DNA of 64,000 bases, taken from positions 10,802,159-10,866,158 of the forward strand of contig NC_084974.1 in the NCBI RefSeq assembly GCF_963691925.1. The letters run 5' to 3'. Positions within the stretch are counted from its first letter, which is position 1; each line of letters begins with the position of its first letter. The position numbers were made by a program, and so were the translations under genes. This stretch comes from Scomber scombrus (lineage: Eukaryota > Chordata > Actinopteri > Scombriformes > Scombridae). Shown piece after piece: positions 11,806-53,710 of the stretch. The notes beneath the pieces were generated by a model. The model worked only from the letters and a program-made list of their open reading frames with translations, made no database searches and had not been told where the DNA came from.

Positions 11806-13711
11806 TGTCAGTAGGATTTTCTCACTAGTAGTTTACACTGCTTGTTGTCATGTTCTTACCTACACAGAGAGAGAGAGAGAGAAAGAGAGGAAGTAAACAA
11901 GCAAAAGAAGGAGAAGAAGAAGGAGCAAGAAAAATGTGTCTCCGTTCTGAGAAAAGGTGCAGCCTGTAACTGCTGATAGACTGACAAACGCACCACAACC
12001 TGGCAGTACCCATCTGCTCCTGTACGTCTATTTCAAGCACACAGTGGAAGATGTAGAGAGAGAGCAAGAGAGACAAGGAGAGACGAGTGGATGGAAGAGT
12101 GGTAGTAGGAGAAATGGAGAATAACACTGCCCAAACCCAAACATGGAAGAACAAATGTCCCTATCTATATTTATATGTATGTATACAAGCTATGCTATGC
12201 TCTAAGCAGCCATGATCAGAGCCTGAGATGTGACCATACAAGGGGAACAGCACAGTAAATGATGATGCTTTGATAAAGTGTGTTGGAGGTTTGAGGTGAA
12301 CAAACTGCAGTAACGGCTGTAATTGTTTCCTCTGTTGCAATATTTAAAAACTGCCAAAAAGTTACTTCTGAGAAATGTGTATATGCAGACCAGATTGTTT
12401 CTCCAGATAAAGGTCAAGTTAGACAATTGGTCATGATCTTAATATGATTCAGTGCATCTTAAGTCAATTGTTGACAATCAGTCGAGCAATCTCACTGAAA
12501 AGTAATCTTTGCACATCTCTACACAGAAATGTGTGCAGAAGAATATGTGATGAGTACGAACATAAGAATAAAAATAAGATCCTGCATACTGTCAAGGAAA
12601 CATTAATGTTCACAGTGTGCTGAAGCTTTTAGAATCAATTAAGAAAAACTTTTTAATTTACGCTGCAGTGTTGCCTTGAGCAATCAATTTGAAACAGGTT
12701 GAAACCCAGTGGTACAATATGTTGAGGACAGATTAAAATCACTCCACACATAATTTTAAAGAAATTGGTATCCACTGCAGTGGATAGGAGACCTTTACAT
12801 ATTATGATGTTGTTCCATCTAAACTAGTTAACACAAACCTTTACTTCCCTCTACTACATTTTCCCCTTCGTTTAAGTCAAACATTATTTAAAAATGTATA
12901 AAAGAAAAAGTACATCATATAGATCAGGACTGAAAAATAACTCAAAATTGGGTTTTTTCTCTCAATATAATAGCGATAATAATATTAATCTGAATATGTT
13001 GCCTGGCTATAACTGTATCCATATTAAGTATGACGACTTCAGCCAGAGTGCAGGACAACATGATCCACCTTACTTGAGTTTGCCACCTTTAGAGTCATTA
13101 CTTTGAACCAAATGAACCTGCCGTGTCCACACCTAATCAAATATCTCTTTTTGATCATATGTTGAAGAAGCTGCCTCTCTGACTAACTACTAACCATTAG
13201 TTGGTGGCCTTAAATCTGTCAAATAAAGCACAACAGAGGAGAGAATGGACTAATGGTAGAGAAGAAAGGGAAAAGCAGTGTCTTAATCACAGAGTAAAAA
13301 AATAACCTACAACTCTATAAGAATAGGGAAGCACTTCAGACCATAACAGTGGTTGTCAAGTGAGCTATGGAGCAACCTCAGGGGTGCTTTGAGGCCAAAC
13401 CGACAAAATAACGTATTGAGAAAAAAAACGAAACAGTCAAATTTAATGCAATCTGGCTCCTTTGCTTATGTTTGATTAGCGATTGGTGTTATGTGCACAT
13501 GTTGCAGCTTTGTGATAACAGCAGCTCTTAAGCTGCCAGAGTTGTCTTTGTGTTGCCATGCCAGGAAATATCTGAGTCTATGGTCACAAACTGGTCACAC
13601 GGTTCATATTTGTAATAATTATCAACATTCAAGATTGTGACCCATGTTGCTAAGTTGTATTCAGCGATGCCCGGCGATTTCAAAGTTGTGGTAAAGCTAA
13701 CATTTTCTTAC
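10019..13711. other. Intron of CWF19L2, no coding sequence seen
   Basis: Intron sequence downstream (minus sense) of the last visible CWF19L2 exon. It contains a (CA)n tract at 11744-11803, GA-rich stretches near 11868-11890 and short open frames with no recognisable protein. I found no match to the missing C-terminal CwfJ-domain exons here. Confidence 0.6.
11744..11803. repeat. (CA)n microsatellite
   Basis: About 60 bp of pure CA in CWF19L2 intron 13. Confidence 0.97.
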
Positions 13712-29990
<16,279 letters not shown>

Positions 29991-29999
29991 GACACTGTC

Positions 30000-30060
30000 G
30001 TCAATGTTTTTGGGTTAGTGTCGTAAAAGTGCTGCCGGTTTACGTCAACTGAGGACTTTG
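30000..30060 (-). promoter_or_regulatory. cwf19l2: CWF19L2 5' region with CRE-like site
   Basis: TTACGTCA at 30040-30047 is one mismatch from the CRE/ATF site TGACGTCA and lies about 50 bp upstream of the ATG. No TATA box is seen. Assignment as a promoter is inferred from position. Confidence 0.4.
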
Positions 30061-30363
30061 ACTATTGTAGTTTTGTTGTTGTTTTTTATCCATAGAAACT
30101 CTTAAGAAAATAAACATCCTATATATATACAAGACACATTAGAACAATGAATTAAATAAATAAAACCGAAATTAAATAAATAAAACTTTAAAAAAAAAAA
30201 ATAATAATAATAGAATAAAATAAATTGCACTCCTCCATAGATTCTGTAGAGGTCATCAAATATGTTTAGTTTGTCATTAGCGGAGAGACTTTGCATGTTT
30301 ACTTTTTATTAGTCTTAAAGCACTGAGATGATTGTCCATGAGGTGTTTGATTGACTCATTAAG

Positions 30364-30464
30364 AGATAAGATAAGATAAGATAAGATATTCCTTTATTAG
30401 TCCCATGGGAAATTTGCATTATTACAGCAGCAAGTGGACAGTAAAATAGAAGAGCAGCAATAAG
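30364..30464 (-). repeat. Repeat end with (ATAAG)n and TTCCTTTATTAGTCCCA
   Basis: GATAAG repeats followed by ATATTCCTTTATTAGTCCCA, AAATTTGCATTATTACAGCA and GAGCAGCAATAAG. A near-identical copy is at 46981-47072. It resembles a LINE/SINE 3' tail read from the opposite strand. Confidence 0.6.
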
Positions 30465-30472
30465 TGCTAAGG

Positions 30473-30930
30473 CAGGGTTATTAAAGTTAACTAAAACTAA
30501 GACTAGAACTTAAAACTAGCAGTGAAAAAATAATTTAGTTAACTGAAATAAAAAATTAAAAAGAGAGTTTTGTTTAAAAAAGAAAAAAAAAAGAAAAAGA
30601 AAACTAAATAAAAACTACAATGAACAATACAAAACTAACTAAAACTAAACTGAATTGCAGAAAAAAATCAGCTTAGTTATAGTTTTCTTTTCACTTTCTC
30701 AATTTTTACTGTATTCTGTTCAGTTTGACTTCTTGAAATAATGGGCTAGTACCAGTAGGGAGACCACAAACACAGTTAATTTTACCTCAGTGTCAGCATT
30801 ATTTCATCCTTTACAGCTTCTACTAATCAAGACTTTCCTCCTAATACCTGAAAAACTAAATACAAACTAAACTTAATCACGTGTTAAATTAACTAAAACC
30901 AAACTAAACAGAATCTATTCCTTTATCAAC
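30473..30930. repeat. Diverged CAGGGTTATTA hAT-type element
   Basis: Starts CAGGGTTATTAAAGTTAACT with AACTAAAACTAAGACTAGAA, related to the intact copy at 41659-41990. The right end is not clear. Confidence 0.5.
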
Positions 30931-31355
30931 CTGCAGAGCCTTCACCAAACTGTTGTCGTAGGGTTTGGAGCACACTCTTGTCTCTTGTATGCTGTGTCAT
31001 TAAGATTTCTTTAAATTGAAACTAAGGGGCCTCAATTAAACCAAAGGAAAGTGTCCCCAACAAAAAGTACACAGAATACCTTTTATCATATATAAAACAC
31101 ACATAGGGTTGATCTTATACTATTACATCTCTTTCTGGAGTTATTCTCTTTTCAATGAAGCACAATCAGTGCATCTTCAGTGAGGAAATTACACAGTGAG
31201 GAAATTATTCCATATTAGTTATTAGTCTTGTTGCCTGTCGCATCAATAGGTCAAGCCTGGGGGCAGCGAAAACATTTAATTATCCCCTCAAATGTCAAAC
31301 AAAAAATCAGCGGATAGACACAACACCAATACCAACGCACTATTCTCTTTCTCTT

Positions 31356-31364
<9 letters not shown>

Positions 31365-31436
<72 letters not shown>
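31365..31436. repeat. (CA)n microsatellite
   Basis: About 72 bp, preceded by a short CT-rich run. Confidence 0.97.
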
Positions 31437-32137
31437 AGTCTGCTTCACCTTCATCAATAATCCGCTGTCAATAAAAGCCACCAAATCATCTCCTGCCTGA
31501 GCATCGCGATTGTCTATGTGTGTCCCAGCGGACTGAGGAGCCACAGACGTAATTTACCCAGAGCCCAATTACTAACCTGCCACAGACGGGCCACAACAAA
31601 TAACCAGGCTCCACTCTGCCGCCATCAATACTCCATTATCCCACAATTCATTCTTTACAGCTGTCTGGTGAAACTTATCTTGTTCATAGGATGCAGCAGT
31701 GGTAATGTGCGGTTGAGTCTGAGGAAGACTGATGGAGTCATACTTCAGTGTTACTATATTACTACAATCTTAAAAACTCATCTCACATACAGTATTGATT
31801 CATCGTCTGTTGATGCAACAGTAAAATGGACTGGCAACAACACAAAAAGAGCTATTTGTGCAAAATTGTTACTGATTTGGAGCACACGCTATTATCCTGA
31901 AACTCATGAAGCAACATTAATATTGTTGCTCCAATATTTATTAACTGTAAAATAAATTACATTACATTTAAATGTTTAATCTCCTCTAAGACATACTGTA
32001 TGTTCAATGTAATGCCATTTCAACCCGATTTAAATGGCCTTTAAAACTTTGCACACTATCATGAATCAGTTGTTCTCTGCTCAGCTAAAGCTACATGTAT
32101 GTTGCATGTTTGTCTACTTTTCAGTCAAAAAGATATA

Positions 32138-32512
32138 CAGGGTGTCCATCAAGTCCCTTTACAATTTAACAAATTTATTACAAAAGCAAATTAATAGACA
32201 AATATGTGGAAATGTAATCATTTAATACACCTCTATATGGGCACCATTAGTTGCACGAAGCACATCAAGACGGTACTGGATTTCTCACCATGGCTGTAGC
32301 ATAGCCTCATTAATGGTGGCAATGGCATCAGTGACTTTTGCTTCAGGTCATTGATGTCCCGTATCTTTGTTCCATACACGATACACAAATGCAATTTGAT
32401 TAAAAACTTTGATAACCACTGAGTACATAAAAAAAAAATCTGATTAAAATATCTCATCAATAACTTTTGTAATGATTTTTTTAAATTGTAAAGAGACTTT
32501 GTGGAAACCCTG
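32138..32512 (-). mobile_element. Mariner-type element, internally deleted
   Basis: The left end CAGGGTGTCCATCAAGTCCC and the reverse complement of the right end, CAGGGTTTCCACAAAGTCTC, are inverted termini of about 30 bp, both running on to TTTACAATTT. TA flanks both (32136-32137 and 32513-32514). Minus-strand translation around 32233-32380 gives a broken C-terminal transposase segment (VYGTKIRDINDL...), with the reading frame disrupted near the end. 375 bp, non-autonomous. Confidence 0.8.
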
Positions 32513-33142
32513 TATAACTGTATAGCTGTCCTTCTATGATATGTGTAGTTACCTGTCTTTAAGCTTTTTAAAAACCCTAATATTGGACATGTTTATAATG
32601 TTTATCCCACATTTTCCAGACAAGACCATTCAGGAGAGAAGTAATGACGCTGCTAAATGTCCAACAACTTTGTTAAAACTTTATTCTGCATCATGGAATA
32701 AAACCTGTATGGTCTTTTGAAACATACATTAACAAGGTATGTGATGTAAAATCCATGAAGCAGACACATTTTATTAACAAAAAGAAAACAGAAAAATCCC
32801 CCACAGCCTGAGATGCCATGTTACTTTGGGCCCTTTAACTAGAAAAGGTCAAGCACACACTGTTTATAGCTTAGTTACAGCTCAGTGGATTCAGAGCAGA
32901 CACTGAGGTCAAAGACAGTGGAAAGAGTAAGATAGTGAGACAAAAAGAGCAGTGTTGCTGATCTATGTTACAGTACATGGCTTTTCAGATTCCTGCTCAA
33001 CACAGGTTCATTTAAGATAGTGCATTTCATTTTCAGCAGGACTGTTCAGGTAATTTCCAAACAGTCCACCTTTACCTCTTGTACACAAATTATGCTAGAA
33101 GCAAACACACAACAATGGCAGATATTTAGTAAAATCTTTATA

Positions 33143-33148
33143 TTTATT
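33143..33148 (-). terminator. alkbh8: Candidate ALKBH8 poly(A) signal
   Basis: AATAAA on the minus strand about 140 bp after the ALKBH8 stop. Other TTTATT copies lie further left (for example near 32769). Confidence 0.4.
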
Positions 33149-33288
33149 TTAAGTCACATGCATGTTTAGATTTGTTTTGAAAAATCCTTTAATTTAGTCT
33201 TTAGTTACATAGTATTGTCATGATTCATTACAGGATTCATAAATTGTTCCAACAGTAATTCATAGATTCGTCAGTCAGTTTGTCTCCT

Positions 33289-46748
<13,460 letters not shown>

Positions 46749-46810
46749 GGTGCGACGTTTTATTTCGTCCGGGTGCAACAAAGACTACAGACCGGAAGTC
46801 AGGACCAGTG
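46749..46810 (-). promoter_or_regulatory. alkbh8: ALKBH8 5' region with ETS site
   Basis: CCGGAAGT at 46792-46799 is a perfect ETS-family (GABPA/ELK-type) site about 45 bp upstream of the ATG. No TATA box is seen, in keeping with a housekeeping promoter. The role is inferred from position. Confidence 0.5.
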
Positions 46811-46980
46811 TTACACCGTATTTGGTTACCCATCATATCATGCGACCCGCAGTGACAGATGTTTTAATTAAGTTCAAATTGCCTGTCAATACCACAATGT
46901 AAAAATACTTCATTGCAGGTAAATATATATGTATATTGCATTTAAAATCATATTTACATAAAATTATAGCTGTATTAAAG

Positions 46981-47072
46981 TAAGATAAGATATTCCTTTG
47001 TTAGTCCCACAATGGGGAAATTTGCATTATTACTGCAGCAAGTGAACAGTAAAATATAGGAGCAGCAATAAG
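46981..47072 (-). repeat. Repeat end with TTCCTTTGTTAGTCCCA
   Basis: Close copy of 30364-30464: AAGATAAGATATTCCTTTGT, GGGGAAATTTGCATTATTAC and GGAGCAGCAATAAG. Confidence 0.6.
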
Positions 47073-47160
47073 AAAAAGAATAAAGGATAAATAATAAGTA
47101 CAAAAGAAGAGTAATATTGGTATTCAGTGGTAATATACCAGAGGTGATATTCTTATTGCA

Positions 47161-47219
47161 CGGATTAAAGTGAAATAAATACACATGTATATTATATGTA
47201 TTTATTTCACTTTAATCCG
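47161..47219. repeat. Perfect 23-bp inverted repeat (hairpin)
   Basis: The left arm 47161-47183 (CGGATTAAAGTGAAATAAAT plus ACA) is exactly complementary to the right arm 47197-47219, with a 13-bp loop. It could form a stable cruciform or RNA hairpin. Confidence 0.9.
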
Positions 47220-50200
47220 TATACATAAAATACTAATATTTTAATTACATTAAAAGTGCAGTGTGTCCAATTGTTTACACACTTTGGATGAAATGGTCTG
47301 TCGCTGAAGAAACTTTCCAGTGCAGTCAGGGTGCCCCTCTAAAGTAGACTTCTAAAGTTGAAAAAAAAAGCTGAAAATCTGGCTGTGAGTGATAAAAGGT
47401 GGTTTATTAATTGTATTTAATATATCAGATACTTTTACTAAGTAAATCATCTGAGTAATTCCAACACTGCAGGTCACAGAATAGCATTAGTCATCAAGTG
47501 CAGTGTAACACCGGCCTTATGTTGGTGCACTAGGCAGGATTTTAGATTGGAGACCCCACCCCCCTGAAAAAAGTGCAACAATAGTTTCTCCAGTCCTAGA
47601 ACTTAAAAAATGAAGTCACACTGAAATGAAGTGCTGCTACAATGGTAGTTTTCCTCCAGCCCAGACAATGTCCTCCCAGTCCTTTGAGAAAAGAGGCAAC
47701 TGGGGGTTGAGGTTCTATTCAATGAGTGTTTGGTGGCTGTCGGGTGAAAACTGACCCACTACTTAGGCTTTGAAAGTCAAACCTAGAGAAGAAGAAAACC
47801 CATGCAAGTGAACAGGGAAAAAGAAAAGAAACTAGATAACAAAGAGTACCCGCACACTATAGGTAACTACAGATCTTCCTCACGTCTGCCTTTGCATGAG
47901 TAAGACTTATTGTGTTCTGATTGAGTATGCGGCTACTCCTCGCATGTAGTTTAATTGTTTTTTTGTATTCCACACCTTACGCACTGAGGTTTTGTTGATG
48001 TGCACATGACTGCTTTGTTTCATTGAAAAACCAAGGACAATAAGTTCTATTTATAAAAGCTGTATAAAAGCAAGCATGTCAAAAAACATACAAAAGAAAA
48101 ACATATCCCACTCATTTGGTGCCCCCTCCCTAATGAGGTAACCTAAGCAACCGTCTCATATCTGCTGGTAGTTGAAGACTACCCTACCAAGACAGTGTGC
48201 TCTACTTGCTTGGGTTTGGGGATTACTTTGTTAGTCAGTAGTGGGCCTCAAGTCACACTGTTATACTTTGTATTCTTGTTGCCTTGCATGGGACACACAG
48301 TTATTTATTTCGTATTGTATAATATTCCAGCAGGGACATATTGTTCTGCTGGTGGTATATATCTAAAACATCAAGCTAATAATAGGATTGCTCTGGTTGT
48401 TTTTGTGTGAGTGGTCCTTCTGTTTTCTGTTCTGAACTACCCATGTAGTATCCAGCCCCTACTGACAGCCAGTGTTGTGGTCTGTGGCTGGATAATATAA
48501 GACCTAAACCACAATGGCAAATCCATGGTGCATGCCTGCCTAATCTCCCAACAAAAGAGACACAAAACTGCTCTGGGGATCCCTCCATAGGGCCCGCTAA
48601 TTTGATACTAAGGGATAAAATGTGACTATATAGGATGTCTATCCTGGGGAGCCATCCTCATCCATCCTGACTCCACTCAGATTTTGGCAACTGAGGATAA
48701 TCTTGTATTATACAAGAATGAAAACAATATTATTACAACGGGCAGATGAGAAACAGCATTCTGGCATGTTGCTGAATTATAAACAATGTATTTGATCAGT
48801 TTGGCTTTGGTGCAATGTCTTCTGTGGTCCCTGCACTCTGTCTGCATCCTCCCTCTAAGGAGCCAATTAGCTCAGATCCTGCGTTTGAATTCCTCCACAG
48901 CCAGATTAATTACTCTACAGCCCCCTGTGTGTGAGTGTGTGTTCCAGCATGCGCGTGCACGTCTTAGTATGTGTATGTGTATGTGCATGCATGCATTTAT
49001 ACAGTAGGATGTTGTGTAATGAAGCCTTCACCTGTCCTCAACCATCTCTGTAATTACAGCGCCAGGCAGAGTTGGCTAGTGGGAACCCTTCGTCGTCTTA
49101 GCAGCACGTTTAGTTTAGTCTACAAAACAACAGCTGGTCAGACAAGAGAGCAGGAGACAGGCTGCCCTCGCCTTCATGATAACAATGCCCTGCTCCATCT
49201 TGTTTTTCACAAGACTCTAATAAAATTGACACTCTTTTTTTATGAGCGCTGGAAGATAACCTTAAAACTTGGACATGGGATGGGATGATTTAATGGGCTG
49301 TTCTCCTATTTTTGTCTGTGTTATGACATTGTAAATCAATTACTGCAGGCAGAGTTTCTTGCAATTTATCACCCTCAGTCTACCGGACTTGAAACATTGT
49401 TGTTGAAAAATGTCTCAGAAATATTGCAGTTAAGAAAACAATCTCACCATGTTGTCCATTTAGAAGCTGGTGAATCATTCGCTTTATTTAAAGATCCAAA
49501 CCAGCTTCTCAACTAGTGTTTCCAAAATTAAGAATGAACTTTGAACTTAAGTCTCATCTCTTGTCACTTGCCACAGTTATGGACTGGAGATTAGGGAGAT
49601 ATTTCCCTTCCCTGCGCTCAAGGGCAGCTTCACCTCACACATCAAGCTTTGAAAAAGCAGCGTAATGGTGAGAACTGCAGTGGAACCACTCATGTACCCT
49701 GAGGCATACCATCACCCTCTGAAATGCCGGGCCAGTAGCCAGAGGCCAAACTGCTGCTGCTGTTGCTGCTGGCATCTTTGTATTGCAATTAGCTGGAGGC
49801 TGCTGGATGGAGATGGACAGATAAAGAAACCAGATCCTGTGTTTTAAAATAGTGGTTCTGATCTCTACTGCTACCAATGGACGGTGTAAGCAGATATCCA
49901 TCTGTTCTTGGAGAAAGATGAGTCTCGTAAAATTGAGGCGATGAAACAACCAGGTTAAAGTGCAGAAATGTGTAAGCCAAAACTGCAGGTGTTTTTCCAT
50001 TGCAAGATGAACATGAAATAAAATGTGCAACATAGGTGAACAAGTCAGAACAACACAGTGGGTGATTAGATCAAGTGATGAGATACAATAAACAACATAA
50101 CATATTGTATAGGTTGTATAGGGACCAAAAGATGCTGTATAGATGTGGTAAGAGAGTAGGAAACTAATATATGTTTGCAATCTGCTTCTTGTTTGACAGA

Positions 50201-50511
50201 TGTTGATAGACAAGCATGTATTTACCAAATCTCAGTATACTAATTTACTGTTCTCCTGGCATCTGCTTGACATGATTTAATTCAAAGAGGAAATAAAGTT
50301 CATCTTAAAGCTTTTATGTTATAAAACATGTATTTAGTCAACAATTTATCTTGCTTTCCACGGATAGCAACAAGAGAAGACATGTTTTATTCATAGACTT
50401 GTGGCCAGCAGAGACAGTGGTGGAAGTTTCTGGCAACAGATCTGATGTTCAAACAAAATATTTCAACTGGCCAAAGTATCAACAGGGCTGAGAGCTGTGT
50501 TTGGCAATCCT

Positions 50512-50652
<141 letters not shown>

Positions 50653-52658
50653 CATTTCTGTCAGGATGAGAGTCAAATTCCTGTATCTCCTCCAATCTCT
50701 CTTGCTGTAGTGGAAAAGATTTTGACACCAAAGCTTAGACTTAATAATTTTTCACTGCCAGCCATTTGCAAACTAATGTGCGGGACAACTGCTGTTAATT
50801 GATGTAAGGGGACACATTGCTAAACACACATTTCTGCATCAAATCATGCATTTTACTTATTTTTTCAATATTTTCATTGGTTTTAAATAGAAAGGATATT
50901 GTCAATGTGCCTTTGAAATGTGCACTATGAAGCTATGCTGTTTCTATCACTGCTATAGTAGTAGTAAGTATATGTAAATAATCACTTTTGCATAGACTGA
51001 ACTCAATGTTTTAACTTTAAAATATGTTATCATTCATAACTTCTGTGCTTTCATAGAAACATCAGATTGAGATAACTGCTTTAACATGAAAGCAACAGTT
51101 TACATTTGGGAAATAAACTAACTCACTCACTCTCTGAGGTTGTTTTTTTCCAGTGGTTACGCTAAACTAAATTAACCACCCCTCCCCCCAAACACACACA
51201 CATTCATACACACACAGAGAGAGTGTCCCAGAATGTGCGGTATGGTGTCTCTGAGGCCTTGTTGACACCCCTCTGTCTCTCCACAGATTTAAAGGGCATC
51301 ACTCTTCTATCTTAAACACACACACACACACACACATACACACACACACATACACACAGCTGTCAGCATGGGCTGTGGTCCACCCCACCAGAGATGCCTG
51401 TACACCTCATCCTGCTTTATTCAATCACTCCAGCACTCGATCTCCATGACAATGGGAATCCGTTGGTCGAATAGCTATTTGCCTGACACTGGCAGAGCAC
51501 ATAGGGAAATAAAATGGCACCCGGTTTCATCTGTTAAATCCTCTTGGAATGACCTTGGAATCTTGTGATGGAAAGATTCAAGAGAGCCATGCTCGTACAC
51601 AATTTGTCCTACTGTGACCCCTCCGTGTGCACGGTGGAAGGTGTGTGTGTGCAAAGGGGGTTTAACACCCGCTCAGAGATAACACTGTTCTAAGCAGCTG
51701 TCAAGTGTGAGATGATCTGAGGTGACCTGTCAGAACCAGTTTCTTAGCACCAAGATAACATTTGGGGTATTTGGCAAAGACTGCAAAGTTCTGTTTGAAA
51801 GCCGTTCATATGGGCAGTGTTGACCAACCGTAGCTTTTCTCATACTCAGAGCAAGAAAAAGCTAGTGCAGTATATTATTATACAGTATCTGCCTGCCAGC
51901 ACTCCACAGAGGGGAACAGAATCTGATTCTACTCCCAGGTCTGCATCTGTTAATCCATTTGAACCTGTTATAAGCCAGGGGGACAGTTCCTCTGTAACCT
52001 ATACATCCTCTTGTGGTCATCCATCCAGTTGTCTTTCAGCAGCCAGGAAAGGTGGTTAAAGTTAACTGAAGTGCAGCGGCAGGCGGTATTTTATAACACA
52101 ATGTTCATTTAAGTACTAGGCACAAGCACATTTCACTGGAAACTCATTTGTCAGTTTGCTTGAGGCTTTCATCATAACAGCTCTATATGTTGCGTATTAG
52201 ACCCAAATCAGCTGGAGACTAACTGTGATGTCACAAACCCATCCCTTGAAATCTGATTTTCAATAAGCACAGAAACTTTCAGCAGATAAATGTGAAAACA
52301 GCCTTTAGGTATCCCACTCTGCATGTAAATTATTCTGCACAATGAATATCAAACATCCATGTCATGACATAACAATAAGCAAAACACAATGTGGAGTGGA
52401 GGGGGACTTAAGGATCATATTAAAGTCTTAGTAAACAGCATGAAGTGACAGAACAGAGTGCATGATGAATTGTGGCATCATCTGCATTTGAACCTATGTG
52501 CCTCATATGTTGCAATTTTCAAGAAGTTGCTCTGTTATTCTTCGTTGCTCATTTGCATATTTTCTCCCAAGTTACACTTTCAGTTTCCTATATCAATCAA
52601 ATGAGGCAAGTATTGCAATTGGGGCAACTGTAATCCACCAAGTATCTGCAATAATGTT

Positions 52659-52668
52659 TTATAAATAG
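52659..52668 (+). promoter_or_regulatory. sln: SLN TATA box / MEF2-like site
   Basis: TTATAAATAG contains a TATA box (TATAAATA at 52660-52667) and also fits the MEF2 consensus YTAWWWWTAR. It lies about 1.05 kb upstream of the SLN ATG, at the head of a candidate first exon. A CAGCTG E-box is at 52209-52214 and an octamer-like ATTTGCAT near 52551. Muscle-type control is inferred from these sites and the known expression of the gene. Confidence 0.5.
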
Positions 52669-52689
52669 CCCTGGGAGAGAGAAAGACAG

Positions 52690-53040
52690 AGACTCTGTTT
52701 GGTTAAAGATGGGAAACACTCCAATGGACCTGATTGTGGAAAATAACACTCTATTGGTCATTGAGTTGGTGTGTGACATCACTGTGTGTGTATGTGAATC
52801 ATGGGCGGTCCGCTGAGGTTGACTACTTTAGGAGCGGGCCCTGCCCCTGGCGACCGCAGAAGCTGGGCAACGGCTGAAAGATCATCTGCTGATACTGTAG
52901 ATTCTGCAGAGAGGAAGTGAAGAACTGCCACGACCAAGACGTTTTCAGACTGAACACAAGCTGCTGCATCAGAGGTCAAGACTACAAGAGGCTGTACTGC
53001 TGGAGCACATAACTACATCTGCTTTCTCCTCTTGTTTATA
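52690..53040 (+). other. sln: SLN candidate non-coding first exon
   Basis: It starts about 25-30 bp after the TATA box and ends at a consensus donor GTGAGT (53041-53046). No long reading frame. The downstream acceptor with pyrimidine tract CTCCTCTCCCTCTGGCCGCAG ends at 53653, giving a 613-bp intron. Confidence 0.5.
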
Positions 53041-53050
53041 GTGAGTTCAC

Positions 53051-53209
53051 AGTCAACTAATTTCATCTTGATTTAGTGATCATTCTGAGAAATGTTGTCA
53101 TAGTTGGGAGAATAATACTAACGCTGTCACATCCAACTAACTTTATCTTCATTTAGTGATCATCCTGAGAAATGTTGTCATAGTTGGGAGAATAATACTG
53201 ATGCTGACA
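53051..53209. repeat. 80-bp direct tandem duplication in SLN intron
   Basis: The units at about 53051-53130 and 53131-53209 share ATTTAGTGATCAT, CTGAGAAATGTTGTCATAGT and TGGGAGAATAATACT at a constant 80-bp offset, with few differences. Confidence 0.9.
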
Positions 53210-53710
53210 ACTGATCAAGAGTAAATATTTGCAACTGCCAGTCATGAATAGAAGTGAATTCAGTGGATTTAAATGGATTTGCTCGACGCAACTAAAATAA
53301 TTTGAAGTGCAAAAACAACTTTGCTCTGCAGTACTTTGTATCCTGTTAGTCTGTATGTACATGTGTGAGTGTCATGTCCCCCCCCCCAACCTCCCTGTTG
53401 ACTAATGGTAACTGTGAACAGATATAGTGACCCAACTGAGACTTGACTGATCCCTCCAATCTATGATAACAGAGAGGTCATACATGCACACACACAAACA
53501 CATCCACTGACACATATGCACACATATACTGTCAACCCACACTTTTAAATGTCTACTTACTTGCCTTGCTTAACATATTGTGGTAATCCTTTTCTCTCTC
53601 CACTTTTGCAACATTCCTCCTCGCCTCGCCTCCTCCTCTCCCTCTGGCCGCAGCTCCCTCTGCTCCTCGTACACCTATTCTCTCCGGTCCTTTCCATCTG
53701 GGAAACAGCC

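Larger units (their letters stand above)
30061..33142. other. Intergenic region between CWF19L2 5' end and ALKBH8 3' end
   Basis: Contains a TAAGA-tail repeat (30364-30464), a partial CAGGGTTATTA element (from 30473), a (CA)n tract (31365-31436), a mariner remnant (32138-32512) and a non-repetitive stretch at about 31240-31680. No gene is supported; a 145-codon frame at 31518-31955 has no coding character I recognise. Confidence 0.6.

Noticed and set aside
31518..31955. 145-codon plus-strand frame
   Set aside because: No family resemblance, uneven composition, no splice or poly(A) context; likely chance.
49635..50228. 197-codon minus-strand frame in the ALKBH8-SLN gap
   Set aside because: Non-ATG extended, no similarity to ELMOD1 or any family I know; composition looks non-coding.
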